A stretch of 15,348 nucleotides of DNA, taken from positions 1 through 15,348 of the forward strand of contig CAJUQY010000056.1 of the NCBI GenBank assembly GCA_910588815.1, given 5' to 3'. A program made the position numbers and the translations under genes. The notes below the pieces were generated by a model that worked only from the letters and a program-made list of their open reading frames with translations, searched no databases and had not been told where the DNA came from. Below, one piece after another: positions 1-7,294 of this stretch; the stretch's first letter is position 1; the number at the start of each line of letters is the position of its first letter. Origin of the DNA: an uncultured Lachnospiraceae bacterium (GTDB lineage: Bacteria > Bacillota > Clostridia > Lachnospirales > Lachnospiraceae).

Positions 1-2
1 AG

Positions 3-140
3 TACATCAATATACATGAGATTGGATTTATGATTTTTATTCTATCTTTAGAAATAGCAGAATCAATCGAACCAGTTAATAATCAGAAAATAGACAGGTT
101 GCGTCCGCCATTAATAGCTCATTTAGTCTTTGATAGATAA
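3..140 (+). CDS. Possible 3' end of an unidentified protein (runs off left edge)
   Basis: One frame is open from the window edge to a TAA at 138-140, giving about 45 residues, while the other two plus frames are interrupted. The translation begins YINIHEIGFM and ends HLVFDR. It is hydrophobic first and then mixed charged, which is compatible with a real C-terminus, but I recognise no family. A terminator-like hairpin lies about 75 bases downstream on the same strand, which mildly supports a plus-strand gene ending here and converging on gatD. The open stretch is short enough to be chance. Confidence 0.22.
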   Translation, partial: YINIHEIGFMIFILSLEIAESIEPVNNQKIDRLRPPLIAHLVFDR

Positions 141-212
141 TCAAGAGGCAACAGGAAATCGAAATCTATTACTCTTTTGTCGGCAAGGTAGAATTGCCCG
201 GCTAAAGCCCGC

Positions 213-254
213 CCCGTCCGGCAGTCAGCCGGACAGGGAACGGCAAAATTTTTT
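213..254 (+). terminator. GC-rich hairpin followed by T-run, possible terminator
   Basis: GTCCGGC at 216-222 pairs with GCCGGAC at 228-234 around the loop AGTCA. The stem can extend through CCC at 213-215 and GGG at 236-238 with one bulged A. A run of six T follows about 15 bases later, which is farther than ideal. It would end transcription of a plus-strand gene coming from the left. It stands out as a G/C island in AT-rich DNA, so a REP-like repeat is an alternative. Confidence 0.4.
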
Positions 255-538
255 ACACTTCTTTTACTTCTTTATCTCACATGAGCAAATCCCATTTTTA
301 ATATGGGAAGTTTGAGTAATATAGCAATAAACTTGTGCTATATCAATGAATCTGATATAACAAAAAATTTATAGAAATATAATGAGGCTCTTTCTTTTGG
401 ACATTTCTGGAAGTTTGCAGGATTCCGGGGGCATGTCAGGACTCTTTCTCTTCATTCACATGTTGTTTTTCCAAAGACAAACTATTTTACACTGCCATGC
501 AGGCATATCATCTCAGTGGTATGTCTGCTTCATTACCC
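255..538. other. AT-rich non-coding stretch with overlapping dyads
   Basis: No protein-like frame is evident on either strand. ATATAGCA at 319-326 pairs with TGCTATAT at 336-343. The right part of that arm (TATATCA, 339-345) can pair instead with TGATATA at 353-359, so the two stems exclude each other. This lies downstream of gatD on the minus strand. I see no clean rho-independent terminator for the murT-gatD transcript here. Confidence 0.3.
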
Positions 539-1267
539 CTATGTCTGTCCGCACCTCGCCGCCATATACCGGTTGGCCCTGCATTCCGCCTCGTCGGAAA
601 GAGGGGCGAGTCCTGCCCGGATTCCGTACTTCCTCCTCAGTGCCTGCCGGATAAAATAATCGCCAAGCTCCGGATTCTTGGGAAGCAGGGGGCCATGGAG
701 ATAGGTGCCGACCGCATTCTTATAAAGCACGCCCTCATAACCGGAATTCCCCGTATTGCCAAAGCCCTGAAGGATTTTTCCGAAAGGCCTGTACCTTCCG
801 ATGTGGGTCCGGCCCCCATGGTTTTCAAAACCGACCACCGGCATGGAGGCCATGGAAGTTTTCAGGATCACATTCCCCGTCAGCCTCTTTGGCTCCCATT
901 CCGTATAAATATCCAGAAGCTTCAGCCCATTCAGCGTTTCATTTTCCGTCCTGTAATAATTTCCCAGAAGCTGGTAACCTCCGCAAACCGCCAACAGTAC
1001 CCCGTTTCCTTCCACATACCCGGCAATGGCCTTCCGGTTTTCCAGAAGATACCGGCTGGCGATGGCCTGCTCTCTGTCGGAGCCTCCGCCGAGGAGCAGG
1101 ATATCCACGCCGGACAGATCCAGGTGTTCCCCCACATAAAACGAGACCGTCTCCACTTCCATCCCTCTCCATAAAAGCCGCTTTTCCAGACACCTCACAT
1201 TTCCCCCGTCCCCGTAAAGATTCAATAAATCCGGATACATGTGTCCGATTGTCAGCTTTAACTTCAA
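539..1267 (-). CDS. gatD: Lipid II isoglutaminyl synthase, glutaminase subunit GatD
   Basis: This is the glutamine amidotransferase subunit (242 aa). It hydrolyses glutamine and passes ammonia to MurT, which amidates the alpha-carboxyl of the second-position D-glutamate of lipid II at the inner face of the membrane. It has the CobB/CobQ-type class I glutaminase fold. The nucleophile is Cys95 in the elbow AVCGGYQLLG, the catalytic His is His191 in YLHGPLLP, and Arg128 (EPKRLTG) falls at the glutamine-binding arginine of staphylococcal GatD (family knowledge). The length is as expected for the family. The start is a TTG at 1267 inside the murT stop (TTGA, 4-base overlap), so translation is probably coupled and the subunits co-produced. 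The gene order murT-gatD is typical of Firmicutes and Actinobacteria. The alternative of a cobyric acid synthase domain is unlikely because no cobalamin genes are nearby and MurT is adjacent. Confidence 0.95.
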   Translation of the reverse strand: MKLKLTIGHMYPDLLNLYGDGGNVRCLEKRLLWRGMEVETVSFYVGEHLDLSGVDILLLGGGSDREQAIASRYLLENRKAIAGYVEGNGVLLAVCGGYQLLGNYYRTENETLNGLKLLDIYTEWEPKRLTGNVILKTSMASMPVVGFENHGGRTHIGRYRPFGKILQGFGNTGNSGYEGVLYKNAVGTYLHGPLLPKNPELGDYFIRQALRRKYGIRAGLAPLSDEAECRANRYMAARCGQT

Positions 1268-2628
1268 TTCTTCTGTTTTCCTTTCTCCGCCCTCTGCAGT
1301 TTCTTTAAGAGCCTGCCCGTCCGGTACAGGCCGGAATAATTGACAATCACATACAGATTTCCCGTCCCTGTCTGCAGAAGCCCCCGGACGGTTTTTAACG
1401 GCTCCTCCGAAACCAGGCAGGGAATATTCGCGTACTTAAGCCTAAGCTCCATGTCATAACGCCGATTCCCGGTGACGGCCACAGTCTTCACCCCGAACCT
1501 TGGAAGCCGCTCAAAATCCACATCCCAGAGCCAGGAGACGTCCCGTCCGTCCTGAACCTCGTCGTTGATCTGGAGCACCAGATCCTTCGGCTTCGGATCC
1601 TCGGATAAAAGAGCCAGCTTCTGCTGAAAGCCCACCGGATTTTTGGCCAGATGGAGCTGCACAAGCGCACCCCCGATCCGGAGCGCCAGCTCCCTTCGGT
1701 TTCCGTAATCAAAGCCGGCCACCGAAGTCCCGAAGTGCGCCATGGGAGCCCCGGACGCCTTAAGAGCGCTGTAGGCGGCGAGCGTGTTATACACATGATA
1801 GGGAGAACAGGTCTTTGCCAGGAAGGGCTGTCCGCCCAGTTCAAAGGAATACCCTTTTCCCGTACATTTGATTTTGGAAGCCTCATACCGGGGCTTTGGC
1901 CTGCCAAAGCCGCAGCCGGGACAGCGGTAATCCCCAAGCTGGCCATACTGGATCCTTTTATATTCCAGTTTTGTCCCGCAGAACCAGCAAAAGCTTCCCT
2001 CCCTGCTTCCCGTCTGAAACGCATCTCCCAGGAAGCTCTCTTCAATCCCGTAAGCCGCCTGCGGATTCCGGCACCCGAGGGCAATCTGCCTTAACAGGCA
2101 GTCATCCCCGTTATAAACAAATTTTGTATTTCCCGCAAGGCGGAGGGCCTCTTTCAGCCTCTCGCAGATCCGGTCCAACTCACCGGATCGGTCCAGCTGG
2201 TCCCGGAAAAGATTGGTGGCGACCACCACATGGGGCCTTAGCTGCCGGAAAACTTTCTCCGCTTCCAGTTCATCCACCTCCAGGCAGGCATAATCCGCCT
2301 CCACTCTTCCGGTAAGCCCGGCCGCCTCCACAAAAGCGGAGACCACCCCGCCAAAAAGATTCGCCCCGGTCCGATTGCAGATCACCCGTTTTCCCTCCCG
2401 CTCCAGGCATTCACAGAGCATGCGGTTGACCGTCGTCTTCCCATTGGTCCCCGTCACCACAAAAATCTTCTCTTTTACCATGCAGGGGAGCACAGAGAGG
2501 ATTTCCGGCATCAAAAGCCTGGCCACGGCCCCGGGAACTACGGCTCCCCTCCCCCGCCCCAGAAGACGGCTCATGGAACCCGCCAGCTTTCCAAGCAGAA
2601 CCGCCAAATAAAACCGGAACCTCCTCAT
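1264..2628 (-). CDS. murT: Lipid II isoglutaminyl synthase, ligase subunit MurT
   Basis: This is a Mur-ligase-like ATP-dependent amidating subunit (454 aa) acting with GatD on lipid II. The ATP loop GTNGKTT is at residues 60-66. A Cys4 zinc-ribbon insertion, characteristic of MurT and absent from ordinary Mur ligases, uses Cys214/Cys217 (CWFC) and Cys236/Cys239 (CPGC). The C-terminal DUF1727 domain contains DGRDVSWLWD near residues 360-369, the region holding the catalytic Asp known for the family. The ATG start at 2628 is preceded by GGAGG at an 8-base spacing. It is followed without a gap by gatD. Upstream lie a small hairpin (2656-2672) and a pseudogene rather than a gene, so murT is probably the first intact gene of its unit. 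I could not pick a convincing promoter. Amidation reduces cell-wall negative charge and aids crosslinking (family knowledge). Confidence 0.95.
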   Translation of the reverse strand: MRRFRFYLAVLLGKLAGSMSRLLGRGRGAVVPGAVARLLMPEILSVLPCMVKEKIFVVTGTNGKTTVNRMLCECLEREGKRVICNRTGANLFGGVVSAFVEAAGLTGRVEADYACLEVDELEAEKVFRQLRPHVVVATNLFRDQLDRSGELDRICERLKEALRLAGNTKFVYNGDDCLLRQIALGCRNPQAAYGIEESFLGDAFQTGSREGSFCWFCGTKLEYKRIQYGQLGDYRCPGCGFGRPKPRYEASKIKCTGKGYSFELGGQPFLAKTCSPYHVYNTLAAYSALKASGAPMAHFGTSVAGFDYGNRRELALRIGGALVQLHLAKNPVGFQQKLALLSEDPKPKDLVLQINDEVQDGRDVSWLWDVDFERLPRFGVKTVAVTGNRRYDMELRLKYANIPCLVSEEPLKTVRGLLQTGTGNLYVIVNYSGLYRTGRLLKKLQRAEKGKQKN

Positions 2629-2655
2629 GCCGCATCCCTCCTTTCCAAATAGGCC

Positions 2656-2672
2656 AAAAGCGTGACGCTTTT
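2656..2672. terminator. Small hairpin with A/T flanks between pseudogene and murT
   Basis: AAAAGCG at 2656-2662 pairs with CGCTTTT at 2666-2672 around TGA. Read on the plus strand it ends in six T (2669-2674), and on the minus strand in four T. On the minus strand it lies directly after a TAA (2673-2675) that ends the likely third-frame tail of the DUF4143 remnant, so it may be that old gene's terminator, now sitting in the murT leader. It could equally act as an attenuator for murT. Confidence 0.4.
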
Positions 2673-3150
2673 TTACATATAATCCTTATCTGGTAAAAAG
2701 TTTACGGCAAAGAGAACGCTTCCGCAACAGATCTGCCCCAACAGAAGCCTCCGTGCCCGAATGCGCTCAAAGCTGCTGCGGATGAAATTTCTCCCGATAA
2801 GTTTTCAGGCTCTTCACTTTCAAATTCACCGCCGCTTTGACCTCCACCGGCACAATCTGTCCGCCGGTGTCCACAATAAAATCCACTTCACAGAAACCAC
2901 GGTCATTGGTATAGTAGTAAAGCCTAAATCATCCATGGTTTTGAGCTGTTGGCATATATACTGCTCAGTGAGCGCGCCTTTAAACTCAGAAAATAAATCA
3001 TTTCCGTCCAACAATGTGCCCTGGCGCAGACCGGCCATACAGCCGGGAAGTCTCACATCGACGATAAACAGCTTAAAATCCCTCAAATCCTCATAGGCAT
3101 TCAGAGGAATCCCGGCCGCATTCGCAAAATATACAATGATAATTTGTATT
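2673..3150 (-). pseudogene. Remnant of a DUF4143 AAA-type ATPase (C-terminal part only)
   Basis: The minus strand encodes a recognisable C-terminal DUF4143 segment: GIPLNAYEDLRDFKLFIVDV, then GNDLFSEFKGALTEQYICQQ. Near 2918-2924 the reading shifts by one base and continues as YYYTNDRGFCEVDFIVDTGG and then VPVEVKAAVNLKVKSLKTY, ending at a TGA (2767-2769). Shifting once more keeps the frame open to a TAA at 2673. The N-terminal P-loop ATPase domain that normally precedes DUF4143 is absent. Homology fades before about 3125, next to the histidine kinase stop. With one clear frameshift, a possible second and a missing N-terminal half, this is a dead gene. Such proteins are common, often multi-copy ATPases of uncertain role in gut Firmicutes (family knowledge). 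The exact ends are approximate. Confidence 0.75.
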
Positions 3151-3180
3151 TACGCCACATTTTTCGCAACGAAAACATGT

Positions 3181-4638
3181 TCATTCCCTGCCCTGGGGCC
3201 TCCTCCTCACCATCAGAGCCTGGACAAATTCCTCCTCCGCAAAATAGGAATTCAAAAACATCTGCCCATTTCCGGCGAGGATCCGCTCTGCGATCAAAAG
3301 CCCCCGCCCTCTCCCCGGCCCTTTCTCACTTTTTCCCGGGCGGATTCCCTGCTCCTTCACCTGGGGCCGAACCGAATTGGCGATCCGAAACCGAACTCCA
3401 AAATCCTCCGTCCCGATGCAGATCCTGACCGTCCCCCCTATGAGGGCCGCCTCCTCCGCCCCGTTGTCAATGAGGATCCCGAGGAGCCGCACCAGATCCC
3501 CGAAATCCGTCCCCACCGAAACCGGTTCCGAAAGCTCCAGGTGAACCGGTATCCCTCCTTTAAGCTTTTCAGCGATCTTATAGTACAAAAACGCTTTCAG
3601 CGGAATATCCTCCAGATACTTAAGCTTCTCCTGAAGGTCACTCTTTACCAGTGTATCTTCCATAAAAGGGACGATCTGTTCCCGGTAAAAGGCTTTCATC
3701 TGTGCATCCCCGCACCTCTCCACAAAACCGCCCATGCTGAGGAACAGATTCTTCGTATCGTGTCGGATCTCCCGCAGGCTGTCCATATTCCGCTCCAGGA
3801 CCTCACTGTAAGAAAAGACCAGATCCCGGTCCCGCTTCGCCTCTGCCATTTTTTCTTTGATCGATAACACCTTCGCCAAAAGCGCCAGATAGACCACTCC
3901 CATAAACAGGAAAAAGATCTGGAACCAGAACATTCGCCATGACATGTAGCTGTATGCACCGCTCAGGACGTATCCGCTCTCTGTGAAGATCGTCAGAAAA
4001 ACGGCAAACACCACCACCAGAAACACATAAAGCTCCAGGCCGGAAAAGCGCTCTGAAAAATACCCCAGCGGCTGATCCCACTTCCGGAACAGTCTCCCGA
4101 AAAGCCGAAGAGCCGCCAAAAACAAAAATAGGAAACAAATTCCGAACCCCAAAATCAGGCTGATCCTCGAGAGCGTTCCAAGCTCCAACCTCCCGGAAAA
4201 GACAAAATAAAAAGGAATGAGCTTCTCCGCCAGAAATTCATAGCCGGAAAGCAGAAAGACGCCGGCAAAAGCCGTGACAGACAGTCCTGCATAATATTCT
4301 TTCAGACTCCGCTTCTGCCCGTACAGAAGCAGGCAGCAGTCTGTCAGAAAAAACAGCACCAGGAAAGGGGAGTGGGCGAGAGGCCCATAGAACAAGAGCA
4401 TTTCCAGAAGAAGCGCCGGAAGCAGAAGAAAACAGGAAGAAACCGAAAGGGGAATCCGGGCGAGAAGCTTCGCAAACAGTACAAGGAGGATCACCTCCGT
4501 CATGTAGATCCCACTCCAGGCGTGGTGGGGGCCCCTGAACGACAAAGCAAGCGCCGCGAAACACCACAAAGCCGCCCCGGCCAAGAGCTTTCCGACCAGA
4601 GAAAGGCCCGGCCGGCCCGTCATTCTCCCGCCGCCCAT
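3181..4638 (-). CDS. Sensor histidine kinase, AgrC-like (GHKL family)
   Basis: This is a membrane sensor kinase of 485 aa. Residues 1-255 are strongly hydrophobic, with roughly six or seven membrane spans, and a short coiled linker follows (about 258-290). The phospho-acceptor motif REIRHDTKN gives His293. The N box is LGILIDNGAEEA (Asn392) and the glycine-rich lid is GPGRGRGL (441-448). As in AgrC-type kinases, the classical DxGxG box is not seen; FRIANSV stands in its place. It autophosphorylates and passes phosphate to the LytTR regulator encoded just upstream, which it overlaps by 19 bases. The ATG at 4638 has GAGG seven bases upstream. The ATG at 4623, forming an ATGA overlap with the regulator stop, is an alternative. 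The ligand is unknown. No AgrB/AgrD peptide genes are present, so the signal may not be an autoinducing peptide. Confidence 0.9.
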   Translation of the reverse strand: MGGGRMTGRPGLSLVGKLLAGAALWCFAALALSFRGPHHAWSGIYMTEVILLVLFAKLLARIPLSVSSCFLLLPALLLEMLLFYGPLAHSPFLVLFFLTDCCLLLYGQKRSLKEYYAGLSVTAFAGVFLLSGYEFLAEKLIPFYFVFSGRLELGTLSRISLILGFGICFLFLFLAALRLFGRLFRKWDQPLGYFSERFSGLELYVFLVVVFAVFLTIFTESGYVLSGAYSYMSWRMFWFQIFFLFMGVVYLALLAKVLSIKEKMAEAKRDRDLVFSYSEVLERNMDSLREIRHDTKNLFLSMGGFVERCGDAQMKAFYREQIVPFMEDTLVKSDLQEKLKYLEDIPLKAFLYYKIAEKLKGGIPVHLELSEPVSVGTDFGDLVRLLGILIDNGAEEAALIGGTVRICIGTEDFGVRFRIANSVRPQVKEQGIRPGKSEKGPGRGRGLLIAERILAGNGQMFLNSYFAEEEFVQALMVRRRPQGRE

Positions 4639-5369
4639 CGCCTCACCTCACTGCGCATCTTAAAAGAACAGGGAATCTCCTGCCGGTTGGAAAGCGTCAG
4701 GTACCCGCCCTTCAAAGCCATGATCTGATTCTTAGCCGCCAGATAAGACCGGTGAACCCTGAGGAACCCGTCTCCCAGCCGCCTTCCCTCGTTCTCCATC
4801 GTGCCAAGAACCGTAAGCGAGGAACCGTTCAGCGTGTGATAGGTGATTCCGTGGGAGATCTGCTTCTCCGCCTCCACATAGAGAATATCCGAAAGGGGAA
4901 GCTCCACTGTCTCCCCCGCGCCCAGTCTGAGGAGAATCCCTTCTTCCGTCTTCTCCCCTGCGTTCCCGTTCCTTTGAAGGGCCATCCGCATATAACGGCG
5001 AATCCCTGACTCAAGACACGATAGATCCGTCCCTTTCTCCAAAAAGCCAAAAGGCTCCGTCCCGCTCCTCAAAATTTCCATCGCCTTCTCCTGGTGATTT
5101 GTCGTGTAAACGATCTGCACCCCTTCCCTGCGCCTCCTGAGAATCCGGGAGAAATCCAGTCCGTTGGGCTTCCCCGGTCCGAAATCAAAATCCAGAAAGA
5201 CGAGGCACCTGCCCGGACACCGTTCCAGAAAAGCTACCGCCTCCGGCGCAGAGCTCAAAGACGCCCCGAGACGGACAGGAAGATCGTCCCGCCGGATCAC
5301 CTTCTCTGCCGTCTCCCGCTCCAGATCCAGGAAAAGCGGATCGTCATCACAAAAAAGAATGTTCAGCAA
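4620..5369 (-). CDS. LytTR-family response regulator (AgrA-like)
   Basis: This 249-aa regulator pairs with the adjacent GHKL kinase. The receiver domain (about 1-125) has the acidic cluster CDDDP (Asp8-10), the probable phosphorylation site Asp60 in VFLDFDFG, Thr89/Thr90 and Lys112 in LEKG. The LytTR DNA-binding domain (about 143-245) carries the hallmark FLRVHRSYLAAKNQI and ILYVEAEK. LytTR proteins bind paired direct repeats upstream of target promoters (family knowledge), but I could not identify such sites here with confidence. The start is TTG at 5369, with AAGGAGG ending eight bases upstream. The gene lies 30 bases after the amidase stop and overlaps the kinase, so the three are probably co-transcribed. 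Confidence 0.92.
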   Translation of the reverse strand: MLNILFCDDDPLFLDLERETAEKVIRRDDLPVRLGASLSSAPEAVAFLERCPGRCLVFLDFDFGPGKPNGLDFSRILRRRREGVQIVYTTNHQEKAMEILRSGTEPFGFLEKGTDLSCLESGIRRYMRMALQRNGNAGEKTEEGILLRLGAGETVELPLSDILYVEAEKQISHGITYHTLNGSSLTVLGTMENEGRRLGDGFLRVHRSYLAAKNQIMALKGGYLTLSNRQEIPCSFKMRSEVRRWAAGE

Positions 5370-5399
5370 AAATCGCGCCTCCTTTCCCTCTATTCCCCA

Positions 5400-6158
5400 C
5401 TATGATCTGTTTTTCTCCACATCTTTGAGGAATTTCTCCCACTTACCCTCATGATCTACAAAATATTTGGGACAATCTTTTCCCGTCACATCATAGTGGC
5501 GGATAATTCCCTCTGTCCCGATCATATAGGTATCCGAGAGCCAGGCCGTAAGCTTTACCAGAGAAGCATAAGTCTCCTCCGTAAACCTTCCGCTCTCGTC
5601 CTCGTGACAGCATTCGATAGAGATGGTATCACGGTTCCGGTCATTGGAGGCATAGGCGACCTCACTCATGGGGACACACTGGATGATGGTCCCGTCAATC
5701 CCGATGATAAAGTGGCTGCTCACATAGGTATCCGCCGCTCCGTCTGCGAGCCCCGCAAAATAATTCCGGTTCTGTTCCGCCGTCGTCCCCGGGTTGGCCG
5801 TATAATGAACCACGATCCCGGCAACGTCGTCCACATAAGTCCCCGGCCTGGAATACTCATTGACCGGAAGAAGATCCTTTGTCACCCATTCGGGAACCTG
5901 GATTTTCTCCCACTGGATCACCCGACTCCCGTTTGCATCCAGATAGACCGGCCGTGCCGGATCACAGGCATCCGGCCAAAGCTCCCCGCCGGCCGCCCGA
6001 TCCTCTCCCGAAAAAACCTTCATCCTGATAAAAAACACCAGAAAAACAGCCACAAACGCCGTTCCCACCACAAACAGAATATTTCTGGTCCGGTTTTCCC
6101 CTCTGCTTTTTCCGATCCGCCTTCCGCTCCCATACCTTCCGTTTTTCTCTTGATACAC
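5400..6158 (-). CDS. Membrane-anchored N-acetylmuramoyl-L-alanine amidase (Amidase_2 type)
   Basis: This is a predicted zinc peptidoglycan amidase that cuts between N-acetylmuramic acid and L-alanine outside the membrane. From the GTG at 6158 it is 252 aa: a basic cytoplasmic tail, one membrane anchor at about 27-45 (ILFVVGTAFVAVFLVFF), a linker, and the PGRP/T7-lysozyme-like catalytic domain from about 112. The likely zinc ligands are His118 (VVHYTA), His221 (RHYDV) and Cys229 (DCPKYF). The frame stays open to an ATG at 6251, but that start would put a large palindrome (6200-6237) inside the coding region and give an N-terminus unlike a secreted protein, so I prefer the GTG, which has GGAGAGG close upstream. 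It sits immediately before the two-component genes, which fits a cell-wall remodelling role, though the link is inferred. Confidence 0.87.
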   Translation of the reverse strand: MYQEKNGRYGSGRRIGKSRGENRTRNILFVVGTAFVAVFLVFFIRMKVFSGEDRAAGGELWPDACDPARPVYLDANGSRVIQWEKIQVPEWVTKDLLPVNEYSRPGTYVDDVAGIVVHYTANPGTTAEQNRNYFAGLADGAADTYVSSHFIIGIDGTIIQCVPMSEVAYASNDRNRDTISIECCHEDESGRFTEETYASLVKLTAWLSDTYMIGTEGIIRHYDVTGKDCPKYFVDHEGKWEKFLKDVEKNRS

Positions 6159-6186
6159 GCCTCTCCAACCTCTCTTTCGTGCGCAT

Positions 6187-6237
6187 CCCCAAAAAGGGGC
6201 TATAGCCAGCGGCAAATTATTTTGCCATTGGCTATAG
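6187..6237 (-). terminator. Long near-perfect palindrome plus C4-T5-G4 mini-hairpin, probable terminator
   Basis: CTATAGCCA (6200-6208) pairs with TGGCTATAG (6229-6237), and GGCAAA (6211-6216) with TTTGCC (6221-6226). Only a two-base internal mismatch and a four-base loop interrupt the 38-base structure. On the minus strand it starts 38 bases past the permease stop and is followed by CCCCTTTTTGGGG, which supplies a short U tract. It probably ends the gltX-helicase-permease transcript before the amidase. A small repeat element is the alternative. Confidence 0.55.
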
Positions 6238-6274
6238 TATACCATGTCCAAAGAAACGTTTTTTGAAAAATCCC

Positions 6275-7270
6275 TTAAAATTTCAGAACGATCTGCAGAA
6301 TAATTCCGGAGAATACGGCGGCAAAAAGTAACATTCCCGTGACACGAAGGTTTTCCCTCTTATCCCGGTTGATGCGGAACAGCACCGCCAGTCCCACACC
6401 GGCTCCGGAAAGGAGACCCGCCACCGCCGCCCCAAAGCTCAAAGCTCCGCTCAGATAAAGCTCCGTCAGGACCACCGAGGCCGCACAGTTTGGAATCAGT
6501 CCGATAAACGCCGCCAGCACCGGCTGGAAGAAAGAATCCTTGAGGAGAACACCTGAGAGCCACTCAATCCCCACCGCCCCAAGCAGAATATTCAAGAGCA
6601 CGTTGACACTGAACAGATAGATAAAAATTTCCAATGTGTGGTAGAGGGCCGCCCGCAAAATCGTGTGATGCCCCTCTCCAAACGCCTGTCCCTCTGCGTT
6701 GCTCTCCTCTAAAACCTCTCCCCTTCGGGCAGTGCCCTCCCCCAGATTCTCCCGCCCTGGAGCATCCGGGTCATAGCCCTTTCCCAGTACGTTAAAAGGC
6801 ATTTCAATCCCATCTTTGTTACAGCCGCACTCGTCGCAAATGGCCCCCAGCCGGTTCCGCTTCATATCGCTCTTTGCCAGCAAAAGATCCACGCCGTAGC
6901 CCCAGAAGAGCCCCAATAAGACCTTCACTCCCAGAAGTTTAAATACCGTTCCCGCCTGCCCCGGATGGCCCATGAGCAGGAGAATGGCCTCGTCCGAGGT
7001 GGAGAGGAACACCGCCAGAAGCGTGCCCGCCGTAATGACTCCCCCGGCATAGAGATTGGCCGCCGCCACTGAAAATCCGCACTGGGGCACACATCCAAAA
7101 AGTGCCCCCACCGCCGGACCGGCCGCCCCGATCCCAGAAAGAAAACGGTCCCGCCGCCCCTCTGACTTATGCTCCAAAAATTCCAGAAACAGAAACGCCG
7201 CCAGAAGAAAAGGCAGCATCTTCAGGGTATCCAGTCCCCCGTCCAAAAGCGCTTCAACCAAAAGTTCCAA
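6275..7270 (-). CDS. Putative heavy-metal/metalloid exporter permease (ArsP_2-like)
   Basis: This polytopic membrane protein of 331 aa has about eight to ten hydrophobic segments in two homologous halves. The half-repeat signature is GCVPQCGFSVAAANLYAGG (about 59-77) matched by GLIPNCAASVVLTELYLSG (about 257-275), each followed by a glycine/alanine-rich helix. Between the halves is a hydrophilic loop (about 135-205) with a cysteine cluster, CDECGCNKDG (Cys145, 148, 150), and HH at 201-202, likely metal ligands. This fits the putative 10-TM heavy-metal exporter family (ArsP_2, formerly DUF2899), proposed to export arsenic or manganese. The substrate cannot be told from sequence. The TTG start at 7270 has AGGAGG nine bases upstream. 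The gene follows the helicase stop by 24 bases in the same operon-like run. Confidence 0.72.
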   Translation of the reverse strand: MELLVEALLDGGLDTLKMLPFLLAAFLFLEFLEHKSEGRRDRFLSGIGAAGPAVGALFGCVPQCGFSVAAANLYAGGVITAGTLLAVFLSTSDEAILLLMGHPGQAGTVFKLLGVKVLLGLFWGYGVDLLLAKSDMKRNRLGAICDECGCNKDGIEMPFNVLGKGYDPDAPGRENLGEGTARRGEVLEESNAEGQAFGEGHHTILRAALYHTLEIFIYLFSVNVLLNILLGAVGIEWLSGVLLKDSFFQPVLAAFIGLIPNCAASVVLTELYLSGALSFGAAVAGLLSGAGVGLAVLFRINRDKRENLRVTGMLLFAAVFSGIILQIVLKF

Positions 7271-7294
7271 TCCTTCCGTCCTCCTGTTCCTTCC

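Noticed and set aside
130..315. 61-codon plus-strand frame across the GC-rich hairpin
   Set aside because: It spans a terminator-like hairpin and has an arginine/proline-rich centre typical of translated structured DNA. It could be a translated repeat but is not supported as a gene.
497..1174. Long plus-strand open frame opposite gatD
   Set aside because: It is antisense to a clear GatD, its translation is proline/histidine-rich without family features, and it has no ribosome binding site.
3136..3867. Plus-strand open frame opposite the histidine kinase
   Set aside because: It is the complement of the conserved kinase domain and has no independent features.
6159..6251. N-terminal extension of the amidase to an ATG at 6251
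   Set aside because: It would encode through the 38-base palindrome and put a non-signal-like stretch before the membrane anchor. The GTG at 6158 fits better.
5451..6266. Plus-strand open frame opposite the amidase
   Set aside because: It is antisense to a protein with intact zinc ligands and a membrane anchor, so it is not a gene.
5370..6274. AgrB/AgrD-type peptide pheromone genes next to the two-component pair
   Set aside because: The gaps around the regulator and kinase are about 30 bases or hold only hairpins; no small peptide frame with a ribosome binding site was found.
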